Of a stretch of DNA of 64,000 bases, positions 1-7,614 are shown piece by piece (positions within the stretch are counted from its first letter, which is position 1; each line of letters starts with the position of its first letter). Where the stretch lies: positions 27,908-91,907 of the forward strand of contig DASZUG010000023.1 in assembly GCA_035547755.1 (NCBI GenBank), given 5' to 3'. The notes beneath the pieces were generated by a model that saw only the letters and a list, made by a program, of their open reading frames with translations, did not search any database and was not told the DNA's origin. The stretch comes from Mesorhizobium_L sp035547755 (GTDB lineage Bacteria; Pseudomonadota; Alphaproteobacteria; Rhizobiales; Rhizobiaceae). Position numbers and translations under genes: made by a program.

Positions 1-2
1 TC

Positions 3-311
3 TCCGGTGCGCTTCCGACCATGTGGTGCGCCATGCGGCCATGGACGAAGATGGAGCAGCGCGCCGTCCTGCAACCGTTCAACGTGGCGGTCCTCGCGCT
101 GACGACGACGGTTCTCGCCTTGAAGGGCACCTATACGCCGCATGTTCTTCTGCTTGTCGTGATCGCGGTGCCGGTCGCCATGATCGCCGCCCAGATCGGC
201 ATCATCATCTATCATCGGCTGACGGACGAGCAGTTCCGCCGTCTGATCATCGCGCTGATGTTCGTTTCGGGCGTTCTCCTCTTCGCGCGCGAGGCACTGG
301 CTTTCGCTTAA
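3..311 (+). CDS. TauE/SafE (DUF81) family permease, C-terminal part
   Basis: The reading frame is open to the left edge of the window, so only about 102 C-terminal residues are visible and the start lies outside. The sequence is strongly hydrophobic, with at least three membrane spans separated by short charged loops. The pattern of small residues followed by a short C-terminal tail matches the end of TauE/SafE-type sulfite or organosulfur-anion exporters. Several in-frame ATG codons near the edge are probably internal. The substrate cannot be told from this fragment. The gene converges with the NIPSNAP gene at 345. Confidence 0.6.
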   Translation, partial: SGALPTMWCAMRPWTKMEQRAVLQPFNVAVLALTTTVLALKGTYTPHVLLLVVIAVPVAMIAAQIGIIIYHRLTDEQFRRLIIALMFVSGVLLFAREALAFA

Positions 312-344
312 ACCATAAATGGTTGGTTGAACCCGATCGTACCC

Positions 345-662
345 TCAGGGGACCTTGAAGAAGGGCGCCGGGACCAGCAGCTTGTTCTCGACCTTGACGA
401 CCAGCGGCCGCATCTTGCGCGCATAGGCCTGCCATTCGGGCGCGGCCTGTAGCGCCTTGCGGCGTTCGAAACGGTCGTCGAGGCTCTCATAGCCCCACAT
501 ATGCACGATCTGGTTCAGCGGGCCGAAATCCGTGTAGTAGTAGCCGACCATCTTGCCCAGGATGCGGACCTGGCATTCCATTCCCTCCTCCTCGTACAAT
601 TTGAGGAAGGTCGGAACCTGTCCGGCGTTAAGGGTGTAGATTCGCTCGTCGACGAACATCAT
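345..662 (-). CDS. NIPSNAP family protein
   Basis: A 105-residue protein that starts with the MMFVDERIYTLNAG pattern typical of bacterial NIPSNAP proteins, which adopt a ferredoxin-like dimeric alpha-beta barrel fold. The middle carries the family's HMWGYESLDDR-type segment, followed by the usual arginine-rich helix. Biochemical roles of bacterial members are mostly unknown. It lies 68 bases downstream of the hydro-lyase beta gene on the same strand, so it probably belongs to the same leftward operon as the SDH-like complex. That would link it to metabolism of the same organic acid, but this is inference from position only. Confidence 0.7.
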   Translation of the reverse strand: MMFVDERIYTLNAGQVPTFLKLYEEEGMECQVRILGKMVGYYYTDFGPLNQIVHMWGYESLDDRFERRKALQAAPEWQAYARKMRPLVVKVENKLLVPAPFFKVP

Positions 663-730
663 CTCTCCTTTTGGATTGTCCGTACGGCTGATTCTTCCGC
701 GCCACGCCAGGCGGGGCGGATGGAACGGAA

Positions 731-1411
731 TCAGCCGATGACTTCGTCGCTGCGGTCGTCCGTTTCGCCGAAGCGCCGCAGCACTGCGGGCTTCGTTCCC
801 TCGTAGACGCGAGCGAGGTTCTTCTCAATCTTGGCGTTCTCGCGTTCAAACAGGCTGTCGCCCTTCATGTCGCTTTCGACGATGAAAGGGCCCATCTTCT
901 CGGCCTCGATCACCCACATGGCTTGGGCGAGGCCGAGTTCCTCGCGCCAGTGGACAGCCTTGACGGCCTTTATGCCGCGGCCGAGCAGGGCGCCCGTTCC
1001 GTAGCCGACCGTGGTCAAATAGATCGCGCCGTTCGGGACGAAATGGGCCTTGTAATCCTTCGAGGTCATGCCGCCCTTGCCGATGATCAGCTTGGCGCCG
1101 GAGAGCGTCAGCCAGTCGCCGATCCATTTGCTGAAGCGGAAGGACGCCGTCGCCGTCACCGCGCCCATCTTGTAGGAGCCGTCCGGCTCTATGGCTGCGG
1201 CGGGGGAACAATGGAAATTGGCGGCGCTTTCGCGCGGCAGGTCCATCGGCAGGGGCACATGCTCCTCGAGCGCGCGCGCATAGACTCCTTCCCGGCCGGT
1301 ATAGATCAGCCCGTCGAGATAGACGATATCGCCAAGTTCGAGCTTTTCGAGATCGCCGCGCGCCGGCGTCGTGCTCAGGCGGATTTGCTTAGGCTTGGCG
1401 GAATTTCCCAT
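731..1411 (-). CDS. Class I fumarase / L-tartrate dehydratase-type hydro-lyase, beta subunit
   Basis: A 226-residue protein resembling TtdB and the C-terminal half of FumA. It carries the IIGKGGM segment and the VHWREELGL...WVIEAEKMGPFIV region typical of the beta subunit. The ATG at 1411 was chosen because it gives the normal family length and overlaps the end of the alpha gene by 37 bases; the longer open frame to 1921 is only a shadow of alpha. The usual GPTTSxRM-like loop near the active site is replaced by GAVTATASFRFSKW, so the substrate may differ from fumarate or tartrate. It should act with the alpha subunit as an iron-sulfur hydro-lyase in the cytoplasm. Confidence 0.8.
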   Translation of the reverse strand: MGNSAKPKQIRLSTTPARGDLEKLELGDIVYLDGLIYTGREGVYARALEEHVPLPMDLPRESAANFHCSPAAAIEPDGSYKMGAVTATASFRFSKWIGDWLTLSGAKLIIGKGGMTSKDYKAHFVPNGAIYLTTVGYGTGALLGRGIKAVKAVHWREELGLAQAMWVIEAEKMGPFIVESDMKGDSLFERENAKIEKNLARVYEGTKPAVLRRFGETDDRSDEVIG

Positions 1412-2337
1412 TCCACTGTCTCCCGGCGTTGATAGTCGGTGAACCATTCGGGATCGGTGCGGTATTCGACGCGCCCATCGCCATAAACCCGCGCGACCGC
1501 CCGCCGCGAGGAAAGGCAGAAGGCGTGGACGCTCATCTGCATCCCGCCCGTATGGCAGTAGCCGACCTCGATGTTGCAATCGACGACCATCGACTTGCCG
1601 ACGAAGCCCATGGCGCCCATGCCGATCGAATTGCCGAGTTCCTTGAACTCGTCCTCCAGCGCGGCGATGCGCGGATCGGGATTCCTGCTGCCGACGACGC
1701 GCAGGCAGGCCGCGCGCTTGCCGAGCACCATGCAGGCGTCCTTGGAGCCGCCGAGGCCGATACCGATGATCGCCGGCTGGCAGGCAAGGCCGCGCTTGCC
1801 GAAGGCGACGAGGCAATCGAGATAGAAGCGCTTGATGCCCTGGAGCCCGTCGGACGGGAACAGCATGCGGTAGTCCGTGCCGAACAGGCCGCCCTTGTGC
1901 ACCGTGATCAGGTCGATCCATTCGCCGCCCGGTTCGAAGCCGTATTCGATCTCCGGCGCGCCGATGCCGACATTGTTGTCGTGGTCGGTGCGCCAGAGGG
2001 GATGAACCCGATTGGGCCTGAGGGGAATTTCGCGCGTGGCGTTCGCGGTGGCGCGGCGAAGCGCCGCCTCCAGCGCGATCGGTCCGCCTTCGATATGCGT
2101 TTCATTGCCCATCTTGACGTACCAGCGCGGGCAGCCGGTATCGCCGCACATGGCGCGGCGATCCTGCTTCGCCGCCTCATAATTCTCCAGCATCGCCTGG
2201 AGAACGAAGGAGGAGAGATCGCCATCCTCGACGGACGCAGCGGCCTTGAGCCCGTCCAGATAATCCTGAGGGATCTCGATGGCCGCCTTTTCCATCAGGC
2301 GCCCGGCCGTATCCTCTATGACATCGATCGGTATCAT
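1375..2337 (-). CDS. Class I fumarase / L-tartrate dehydratase-type hydro-lyase, alpha subunit
   Basis: A 320-residue protein with the class I hydro-lyase alpha-subunit pattern. It shows CGDTG near residue 105, LACQPAIIGIGLGG in the middle and a third cysteine in the GYCHTGG segment, consistent with three ligands of a catalytic [4Fe-4S] cluster. The family adds or removes water on C4 dicarboxylates such as fumarate/malate or L-tartrate/oxaloacetate. The start codon overlaps the stop of the SDH-like flavoprotein by 4 bases (2334-2337), so the two are translationally coupled. The coupling suggests that the product of one enzyme is the substrate of the other. Exact substrate not known. Confidence 0.85.
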   Translation of the reverse strand: MIPIDVIEDTAGRLMEKAAIEIPQDYLDGLKAAASVEDGDLSSFVLQAMLENYEAAKQDRRAMCGDTGCPRWYVKMGNETHIEGGPIALEAALRRATANATREIPLRPNRVHPLWRTDHDNNVGIGAPEIEYGFEPGGEWIDLITVHKGGLFGTDYRMLFPSDGLQGIKRFYLDCLVAFGKRGLACQPAIIGIGLGGSKDACMVLGKRAACLRVVGSRNPDPRIAALEDEFKELGNSIGMGAMGFVGKSMVVDCNIEVGYCHTGGMQMSVHAFCLSSRRAVARVYGDGRVEYRTDPEWFTDYQRRETVEWEIPPSLSKSA

Positions 2338-4100
2338 TCGGCAGCACTCAGAAGGGTTTCGGGTTCGTCGTCGGCAAGGATGGTCTCGCCCGGCCGGACG
2401 ATGGTGAAGGCGACGTCCTGCCGACCGATTTCAACATCGCCGCCATTCTTTTGCGCGACGGTGAAGTAGGAGGTCGCCAGATCGCCGCTGTCGGGAAAAT
2501 CCTCACGGTAATGCGCCCCGCGCGAGTTCTCGCGCTCCCGCGCCGCGAGCGCGATGATTGCGGAGATATCGCAAAGAGAGCGCATGTTCAGCCAATCGTG
2601 CCAGGTGAGATTGAAGGCGAGATTGTCCGCGGCCACGCCGGTCTGCATCAGTTCTTCGGAAATCTCGTCGACCCTGCGCAGACCGCGGGCGAGGCCCGCC
2701 CCTGTCCGGATCACGCCGACATAATCCCACATGACGTTCTGCAAGTCGGACCTGAGCCGCTGGATGTTGCCGGGCTTGAACGACAATGGATGCACCGCCC
2801 GGGAAATCTCCTCGTCGAGCACCGCTTCGTCAGGATCGCGCAGCGCCCCGATGCGGGCGACATCCGTACCCATCACATCTCCGGCGACGCCGCCATAGAC
2901 GGTGGAATTGGCGACGCCATTGCCGCCGAGGCGGTTCGAGCCATGCGCGCCGCCGGCGTCCTCACCTGCGACATAGAGCCCTTCGAGCGCGGTGCGCGTA
3001 TCCGGATCGACGACGACCCCGCCCATGAAATAATGCGCGGTCGGCACGACCTCGACCTTGCCCGCGGCGAGATCGAAGCCGCAATCGGCGCAGCGCTTGA
3101 CCATGCCCTTGAATTTGCGGCGCACATTGTCGGGGCCGAGATGCGCCATGGAAATATAGACGCCGCCATTTTCCGACGTGTTGTTCTTGCGCATTTCGTC
3201 ATAGATCGCGCGGCTGACGATGTCGCGCGTAGCGCGCTCGCCCTTCTGGTCATAGTCGAACATGAAGCGATGGCCGTAACTGTTGAGCAGTTGACCGCCG
3301 GCGCCGCGAAGGCCCTCCTCGAGCACCGTGCCGGTCATCTTCGTGCCTTCGCCGGCGAGCAGCCCGGTCGGGTGGAACTGAACCATCTCCATGTCGCGCA
3401 GCGGCAGGCCGGCCCGCAGCGCCATGGCAAGACCGTCCATCGTCTTGTCGCCTGACGGCGTGTGGTAGCGGTACATGGTTGGGCCGCCGCCAGTCGCCAT
3501 CAGCACCGTCTTCGCGCGCACGAAGCGGAAGCGGCCGGTGCGCATGTCGATGAACAGAACGCCGGCAAGGGCGGAGCGGTCGCGGGTCGGCACGAGACCG
3601 ATGGCGCGATGTTCCTGCAGCCGCTCGATGGGTCGCGAGAGGACCTGTTCCATCAGCCGGTTGATGATCTCGATGCCGGTGAGGTCGCCTTTGTGGACGG
3701 TGCGGTCCGCCGTTTGCCCGGCGAAGGCCTTCTGGTGCAGCGTTCCGTCGGGGTTACGATCGAAGAAGCAGCCGATCTCGTTTTCGAGTTCGCGCACCCT
3801 GACGACCGCCTGCTTGCAGAGCTTCCATGCCATATCCTGGTTCGGCAGCCATTTGCCGCCGCGGATCGTGTCCATGAAATGCCGCTCGACGGAATCGCCG
3901 TGGCCAAGAGCTACATTGTAGCCGCCCTGCACCATGCGCGTGCAGCCGCATTTCCCGACGAGGCCCTTTACCGCGAGGGTTATGCGCGTGCCCTGAGGCG
4001 CCGATTGCTGCGCATGCAGCGCCGCGAATAGCCCGGCTCCTCCCGTTCCGAGGATCAGGATGTCGGTGTCGTGCCGGTCGATTTCGAAACGCGAAGCCAT
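2334..4100 (-). CDS. Atypical succinate dehydrogenase/fumarate reductase flavoprotein subunit
   Basis: A 588-residue FAD protein of the SdhA/FrdA/NadB superfamily. It has the ILGTGGAGL dinucleotide-binding motif (residues 17-25), FHPTG, EGLRGAGG, RATRDIVSRAI and HYFMGG segments that form the dicarboxylate active site. The key oddity is at residue 53: the stretch KCGCTRMVQGG stands where canonical SdhA/FrdA has RSHTVAAQGG, so the histidine that binds FAD covalently is replaced by cysteine. The start at 4100 gives a normal N-terminus; longer frames read into the membrane-subunit gene. It is clustered with iron-sulfur and two membrane-anchor genes, so it should be part of a quinone-linked membrane complex. 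Direction of reaction and substrate are open. Confidence 0.85.
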   Translation of the reverse strand: MASRFEIDRHDTDILILGTGGAGLFAALHAQQSAPQGTRITLAVKGLVGKCGCTRMVQGGYNVALGHGDSVERHFMDTIRGGKWLPNQDMAWKLCKQAVVRVRELENEIGCFFDRNPDGTLHQKAFAGQTADRTVHKGDLTGIEIINRLMEQVLSRPIERLQEHRAIGLVPTRDRSALAGVLFIDMRTGRFRFVRAKTVLMATGGGPTMYRYHTPSGDKTMDGLAMALRAGLPLRDMEMVQFHPTGLLAGEGTKMTGTVLEEGLRGAGGQLLNSYGHRFMFDYDQKGERATRDIVSRAIYDEMRKNNTSENGGVYISMAHLGPDNVRRKFKGMVKRCADCGFDLAAGKVEVVPTAHYFMGGVVVDPDTRTALEGLYVAGEDAGGAHGSNRLGGNGVANSTVYGGVAGDVMGTDVARIGALRDPDEAVLDEEISRAVHPLSFKPGNIQRLRSDLQNVMWDYVGVIRTGAGLARGLRRVDEISEELMQTGVAADNLAFNLTWHDWLNMRSLCDISAIIALAARERENSRGAHYREDFPDSGDLATSYFTVAQKNGGDVEIGRQDVAFTIVRPGETILADDEPETLLSAAE

Positions 4101-4102
4101 GG

Positions 4103-4447
4103 TCAGATCGCCCGCAGGAAGAAAGTGCCGGAGATGAGAAAGGCTACGGCGACCGCGCCCGCGGCCAGCGCCTTCTGCCTGTTGCTCCAGGGCAGGAATT
4201 CCAGCGCGAGGAGCCGCAAACCGCCGAAGACATGCACGGCGAGGAGGAAAACCAGCCCGAACTCGGCGAACTTGACCATCGGCATGTCCGTCCACCGCAA
4301 AAACGTGTCGAGCCTTGCGGAGTGCCGGAGCGCCAGCGACAGCACGTAAAAATGGGCCGGCAGGAACAGCGCCAGCGCCAGCCCCGACACGCGGTGAAGC
4401 ATGAATGCCAGCCACAGGGGATGATTGCGATGCGGCCGGATCATCAT
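4103..4447 (-). CDS. SdhC-like membrane anchor subunit of the atypical complex
   Basis: A 114-residue protein with three predicted membrane spans. The HRVSG segment near residue 18 matches the SdhC/cytochrome b556 signature, and histidines in LPAHF and AVHVFGG are candidate haem ligands. It ends 2 bases before the flavoprotein start and overlaps the partner anchor gene by 4 bases, so all are tightly coupled. By family, it would anchor the flavoprotein and iron-sulfur subunits to the inner membrane and help form the quinone site. Sequence similarity to the canonical SdhC at 53.97 kb is low, as expected for this fast-evolving subunit. Confidence 0.75.
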   Translation of the reverse strand: MMIRPHRNHPLWLAFMLHRVSGLALALFLPAHFYVLSLALRHSARLDTFLRWTDMPMVKFAEFGLVFLLAVHVFGGLRLLALEFLPWSNRQKALAAGAVAVAFLISGTFFLRAI

Positions 4448-4773
4448 GCCGTCACCGAAAAGACGGCCGTCAGGCCCATGGCGAGCAGGCCGAGGCAGAC
4501 AAGCCAGCCAAGCGCCGCAAGCGAAACGCCGCGAATCCCGAGCGTTTCCGCCGCGATGACGCGAACGCCGATCGCCGCATGGATCGAAACGGCGACGACG
4601 AATGCGCCGTAGAAGAGACCCCAGCCGACGCTGCCTTCAGTACGCGAGAGGATTTCGCCAGCCGATATGCCGCCTTGGACCGCGTAGATCATGACCGCGA
4701 TATGGCCGAGCGCCAGCGGCGCCATGACAAGCGCGCTCAGGCGCTGAAGCATATAGAGTCTGAGATCAAGCAT
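4444..4773 (-). CDS. SdhD-like membrane anchor subunit of the atypical complex
   Basis: A 109-residue hydrophobic protein with three predicted membrane spans. The N-terminal YMLQRLSALVMAP segment is the typical SdhD/FrdD start, and a histidine in the SIHAAIGVR segment occupies the position of the anchor-subunit haem ligand (compare LVHMRLG in the canonical SdhD of this window). It overlaps the iron-sulfur gene upstream by 8 bases and the SdhC-like gene downstream by 4. Together with SdhC-like it should form the quinone-reactive membrane domain. Confidence 0.7.
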   Translation of the reverse strand: MLDLRLYMLQRLSALVMAPLALGHIAVMIYAVQGGISAGEILSRTEGSVGWGLFYGAFVVAVSIHAAIGVRVIAAETLGIRGVSLAALGWLVCLGLLAMGLTAVFSVTA

Positions 4774-5503
4774 TGCGCGCCCCCTTGCCGAACCAGGATC
4801 TTGCCGTTTCGCGTTTCAGCCCGGCGATGGAGGCGATCGGCGTCAGTTCGTTAGGGCAGAAGACCGCGCAGCTTCCCTGCGAGTGGCAGTTATGACAGCC
4901 TCCGTTTTTCGACACGGCATCGAGAATGGCCGGCCGCGCGCCGTCCTTCGCGTCGTTGACGAGCGTCCAGGCGCGGTTCAGCGCGGCTGGGCCGAGATAA
5001 TCGGGATTGGCGGCCACCGTGTCACAGGCGGCATAGCAGACGGCGCAATTGATGCACTCGATGCCTTCGTCCGCCCGCTGGCGTTCGGGCGTCCGTGGGT
5101 CGATAGGCGCGATTTCCTCCTCGCGCGTCCTCGTGGGGTGGAACACACCTTCCGCGGCGATCCATTTCTCGAAGAATGGGTCCATATCGGTGACGAGATC
5201 CTTGACGACCGGAAGATTGCGCAGTGGCGCGATTTCGATCCGGCCGGTCTTCGCGACCTTCTGGACATGGGTCCGGCAGGTCCAGCGCGGCTGGCCGTTC
5301 ACCATCATGGCGCATGATCCGCACATGCCGACCCGGCAGGCGAAACGGTAGGAGAGGGTCGGATCGAGGTTCTGCTGGATGAAGGCGACAGCGTCGAGAA
5401 CGGTCTGGCTTTCGCGGGCAGGAATCTCATAAGCCTCAAACCCGCCGGAAAGTCCGTCGCCGCGCCAGACAGAGATTTGCAGAACCTCGCTTTCCAAGGC
5501 CAT
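4766..5503 (-). CDS. Iron-sulfur subunit of the atypical SDH/FRD-like complex
   Basis: A 245-residue SdhB/FrdB-type protein. The N-terminal plant-type ferredoxin domain has the CRVGMCGSC...C set for a [2Fe-2S] cluster. The C-terminal domain has CINCAVC...C for a [4Fe-4S] cluster and CHSQGSCAVFC, a C-x5-C-x3-C set that fits a third cluster, with one extra cysteine three residues upstream. It is the first gene of the leftward operon (iron-sulfur, SdhD-like, SdhC-like, flavoprotein, hydro-lyase alpha and beta, probably NIPSNAP). A TGTAA-N7-TTACA dyad lies about 90 bases upstream. The canonical SdhB of this organism is at 56.6 kb, so this is a paralogous system. Confidence 0.85.
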   Translation of the reverse strand: MALESEVLQISVWRGDGLSGGFEAYEIPARESQTVLDAVAFIQQNLDPTLSYRFACRVGMCGSCAMMVNGQPRWTCRTHVQKVAKTGRIEIAPLRNLPVVKDLVTDMDPFFEKWIAAEGVFHPTRTREEEIAPIDPRTPERQRADEGIECINCAVCYAACDTVAANPDYLGPAALNRAWTLVNDAKDGARPAILDAVSKNGGCHNCHSQGSCAVFCPNELTPIASIAGLKRETARSWFGKGARNA

Positions 5504-5592
5504 GCCCTGCTCCGATTTTGCCTGGACGAAAGTGTCTCCGAACCTATAAGGAAGAAATAAAGTAACAAAAAGGGAGAAATTCTGACGCTTCT

Positions 5593-5609
5593 TGTAATTT
5601 CCGCTTACA
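5593..5609. promoter_or_regulatory. TGTAA-N7-TTACA dyad upstream of the SDH-like operon
   Basis: A perfect 5+5 inverted repeat with a 7-base spacer lies in the AT-rich 230-base gap before the leftward SDH-like operon. Its size and symmetry suit a dimeric repressor or activator site, for example of a GntR-like regulator. No regulator gene is adjacent, so the binding protein is unknown. Confidence 0.35.
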
Positions 5610-5735
5610 TATTGACGGCCGCAATTCGCGCGCGATCACGGGATTGTCACGCCTAATCGCCGCGGCGCGAAGCAGGGCTCCTAGAGCAACCGTAGAGCGC
5701 GATACGACCGGCGATCGTCGATCGTCCCCGGTGCA

Positions 5736-6182
5736 TCAGCCGCGCTGGTATTTGATGAACGGCGTCTTCTTCGCCACCCGGTCATAGAGCAGCCGGGCGG
5801 TATGGTTGAATTCCTGCGTCATCCAATAGACCGTCGCGGCATCGCGCTTGTCGGCGACGGCGTAGACGGCCTCGATCAGCGCTCGGCCGATGCCCTTGCC
5901 GCGCATTTCCGGATCGGCGTAGAGGTCCTGGAGGTAGCAATTGTTCTTTTCCGACCAGCAGGTGCGGTGAAAGATGTAGTGAACGAGACCGACCGGCTTG
6001 CCGTCGACGAGGGCGAGCAGGCCTTTCGGCTCATATTCGCCTTCCGTGAACAGGCGTGACCAGGTGGATTGATAGACGCTATCGGGCAACGTCGTCTCAT
6101 AGAAGGCGAGATAGGCGGTCCACAGGCGCCGCCATTCGGCCTGGTCGGACGCCTCGATCGGGCGAACTGAGATTTCCGGCAT
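5736..6182 (-). CDS. GNAT family N-acetyltransferase
   Basis: A 148-residue protein with the GNAT fold. The LQDLYADPEMRGKGIGRALIE region holds the acetyl-CoA-binding R/Q-x-x-G-x-G/A loop (RGKGIG), and the C-terminal NHTARLLYDRVA segment is the usual last helix and strand. The ATG at 6182 is chosen because a GGAGGG ribosome-binding site precedes it at good spacing; a longer frame would start inside the repeat element at 6198. The acceptor substrate is unknown. It stands alone between the SDH-like operon promoter region and a RIME-like element. Confidence 0.8.
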   Translation of the reverse strand: MPEISVRPIEASDQAEWRRLWTAYLAFYETTLPDSVYQSTWSRLFTEGEYEPKGLLALVDGKPVGLVHYIFHRTCWSEKNNCYLQDLYADPEMRGKGIGRALIEAVYAVADKRDAATVYWMTQEFNHTARLLYDRVAKKTPFIKYQRG

Positions 6183-6197
6183 CACTTCCCTCCAGCA

Positions 6198-6296
6198 GAG
6201 CATGATGCGATCAGATTAAGTCGCATTATGCTCTTATCTCTTTGTTTTTGCATGATCTTTTCGGAAAACCGCCGCCCACTTTTCCGGATCATACTC
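6198..6296. repeat. RIME-like rhizobial intergenic element, copy 1
   Basis: Two consecutive imperfect palindromes. The first (6198-6233) pairs GAGCATGATGCGA with TCGCATTATGCTC; the second (about 6250-6296) contains TTTTCGGAAAACCG and ends GGATCATACTC. The layout and sequence match the rhizobial RIME-type mosaic elements. Related copies lie at 28235 and 30907 in this window. Confidence 0.7.
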
Positions 6297-6370
6297 AATG
6301 ACCATCTCGGACGTTGTATTTGCGCCGGTTTGCAAAGCTCCTTCAACGGACCAGACCGGCAAAAGGACTA

Positions 6371-7207
6371 TCACTGCCGCCGTGCCATGAAGGCGAGCCG
6401 CTCGAAAAGATGCACGTCCTGCTCGTTCTTGAGCAGCGCCCCATGCAGCCTCGGCAACATGTTCTTCGGGTCCGTTCTGAGATCTTCCGGCGTGATGTCG
6501 TCGGAGACGAGCAGCCTGATCCAGTCGAGCGCTTCGGACGTCGAGGGTCTTTTCTTCAGCCCCGGCACGTCGCGTATCTCGTAGAACTGCGTCAGCGCCG
6601 CGCGCACCAGCGATTGCTTGATGCCGGGATAATGGACATCGACGATGCTTTGCAGCGTTTCCATGTCGGGAAAGCGGATATAATGGAAGAAACAGCGGCG
6701 CAGGAAAGCGTCCGGCAGTTCCTTTTCATTATTCGAGGTGATGATGACGATCGGCCGCTGCCTCGCGCGGATTGTCTCGCCGGTCTCGTAGACGAAGAAC
6801 TCCATGCGATCGAGTTCCTGCAGGAGGTCGTTGGGGAATTCGATATCGGCCTTGTCGATCTCATCGATCAGGAGCACGACCTTGCGATCGGCCGAGAAGG
6901 CGTCCCAAAGCTTGCCACGTTTGATGTAATTGCCGATGTCGTTGAAACGTTCGTCGCCAAGTTGGCTGTCACGCAGACGCGATACCGCGTCATATTCGTA
7001 GAGCCCCTGCTGCGCGCGCGTTGTCGATTTGACGTTCCATTCGATCAGGTCGAGGCCGAGCGCCGCGGCGACCTGGCGCGCCAGTTCCGTCTTGCCGGTC
7101 CCGGGCTCGCCCTTGACGAGAAGCGGCCTTTCGAGTGCGATCGCCGCATTGACGGCGACCATCAGATCCTTATCGGCGACATAGGCGGAGGTACCTTCGA
7201 AGCGCAT
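6371..7207 (-). CDS. MoxR-family AAA+ ATPase
   Basis: A 278-residue AAA+ protein. Walker A is GEPGTGKTE (about residues 33-41), Walker B is VLLIDEIDKAD (about 110-120), sensor 1 lies in IITSNNEKELP, and an arginine finger region is in DAFLRRCFF. MoxR ATPases act as chaperones, usually for a VWA-domain partner, to mature or load metal or cofactor enzymes. No VWA gene is adjacent here: the neighbours are a RIME element and the divergent 6S RNA. The partner may be elsewhere. Confidence 0.85.
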   Translation of the reverse strand: MRFEGTSAYVADKDLMVAVNAAIALERPLLVKGEPGTGKTELARQVAAALGLDLIEWNVKSTTRAQQGLYEYDAVSRLRDSQLGDERFNDIGNYIKRGKLWDAFSADRKVVLLIDEIDKADIEFPNDLLQELDRMEFFVYETGETIRARQRPIVIITSNNEKELPDAFLRRCFFHYIRFPDMETLQSIVDVHYPGIKQSLVRAALTQFYEIRDVPGLKKRPSTSEALDWIRLLVSDDITPEDLRTDPKNMLPRLHGALLKNEQDVHLFERLAFMARRQ

Positions 7208-7365
7208 CTGGTGATCCCTGTCTTATCGTGGCGCGAAACTAAACGATAGGCGTCGGAATAGGAACACGCGGCCACTCAATACTTTCCCTCGAAGAAGCGG
7301 AGATCACGTCTCTGCTTTTGATGTCGAAAGGCGCTGGCGGAGTTCCGGCACGCGACCTATATTGG

Positions 7366-7510
7366 CTCCCGGCGTTCTGCGCTTCACGGCAGGAGTAACT
7401 TATCCCCGGGGCCTTATTGATCCCTAGGGAGCTGTCCCTGGCCGGACCCGTGGGTTCGGACACACGGCGCCCACCTACTTTGTAGGCACCCGGGATCAAC
7501 CTCTTCACCG
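7366..7510 (+). ncRNA. ssrS: 6S RNA
   Basis: The 407-base gap before the cyclo-ligase gene holds a highly structured sequence with the features of alphaproteobacterial 6S RNA: a closing stem TCCCGG...CCGGGA, a GGGGCCTTATTGATCC segment, and an apical hairpin around GGACCCGTGGGTTCGG. A CTATAT -10-like box at 7357-7362 precedes the likely 5' end. Location immediately upstream of a 5-formyltetrahydrofolate cyclo-ligase gene is the classic ssrS context. 6S RNA mimics an open promoter and sequesters sigma-70 holoenzyme in stationary phase. End points are approximate. Confidence 0.85.
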
Positions 7511-7614
7511 GTCGTCGTGGTTCGCCGCAAAAATGTCGAAATCGCCACGGCGTTCTGCCGACCGAGGCGCTATGTCTTCCGGCGATCTTTCAACAGACCG
7601 TCGAAGCGTTCGCT

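Noticed and set aside
731..1921. A 396-codon frame that would fuse the hydro-lyase beta subunit to extra N-terminal sequence
   Set aside because: The first 170 codons are the complementary-frame shadow of the alpha gene (1375-2337); the real beta starts at 1411.
6314..7249. 311-codon antisense frame over the MoxR gene
   Set aside because: Low-complexity R/D/E/V composition typical of antisense to GC-rich coding sequence; the minus-strand protein has clear AAA+ motifs.
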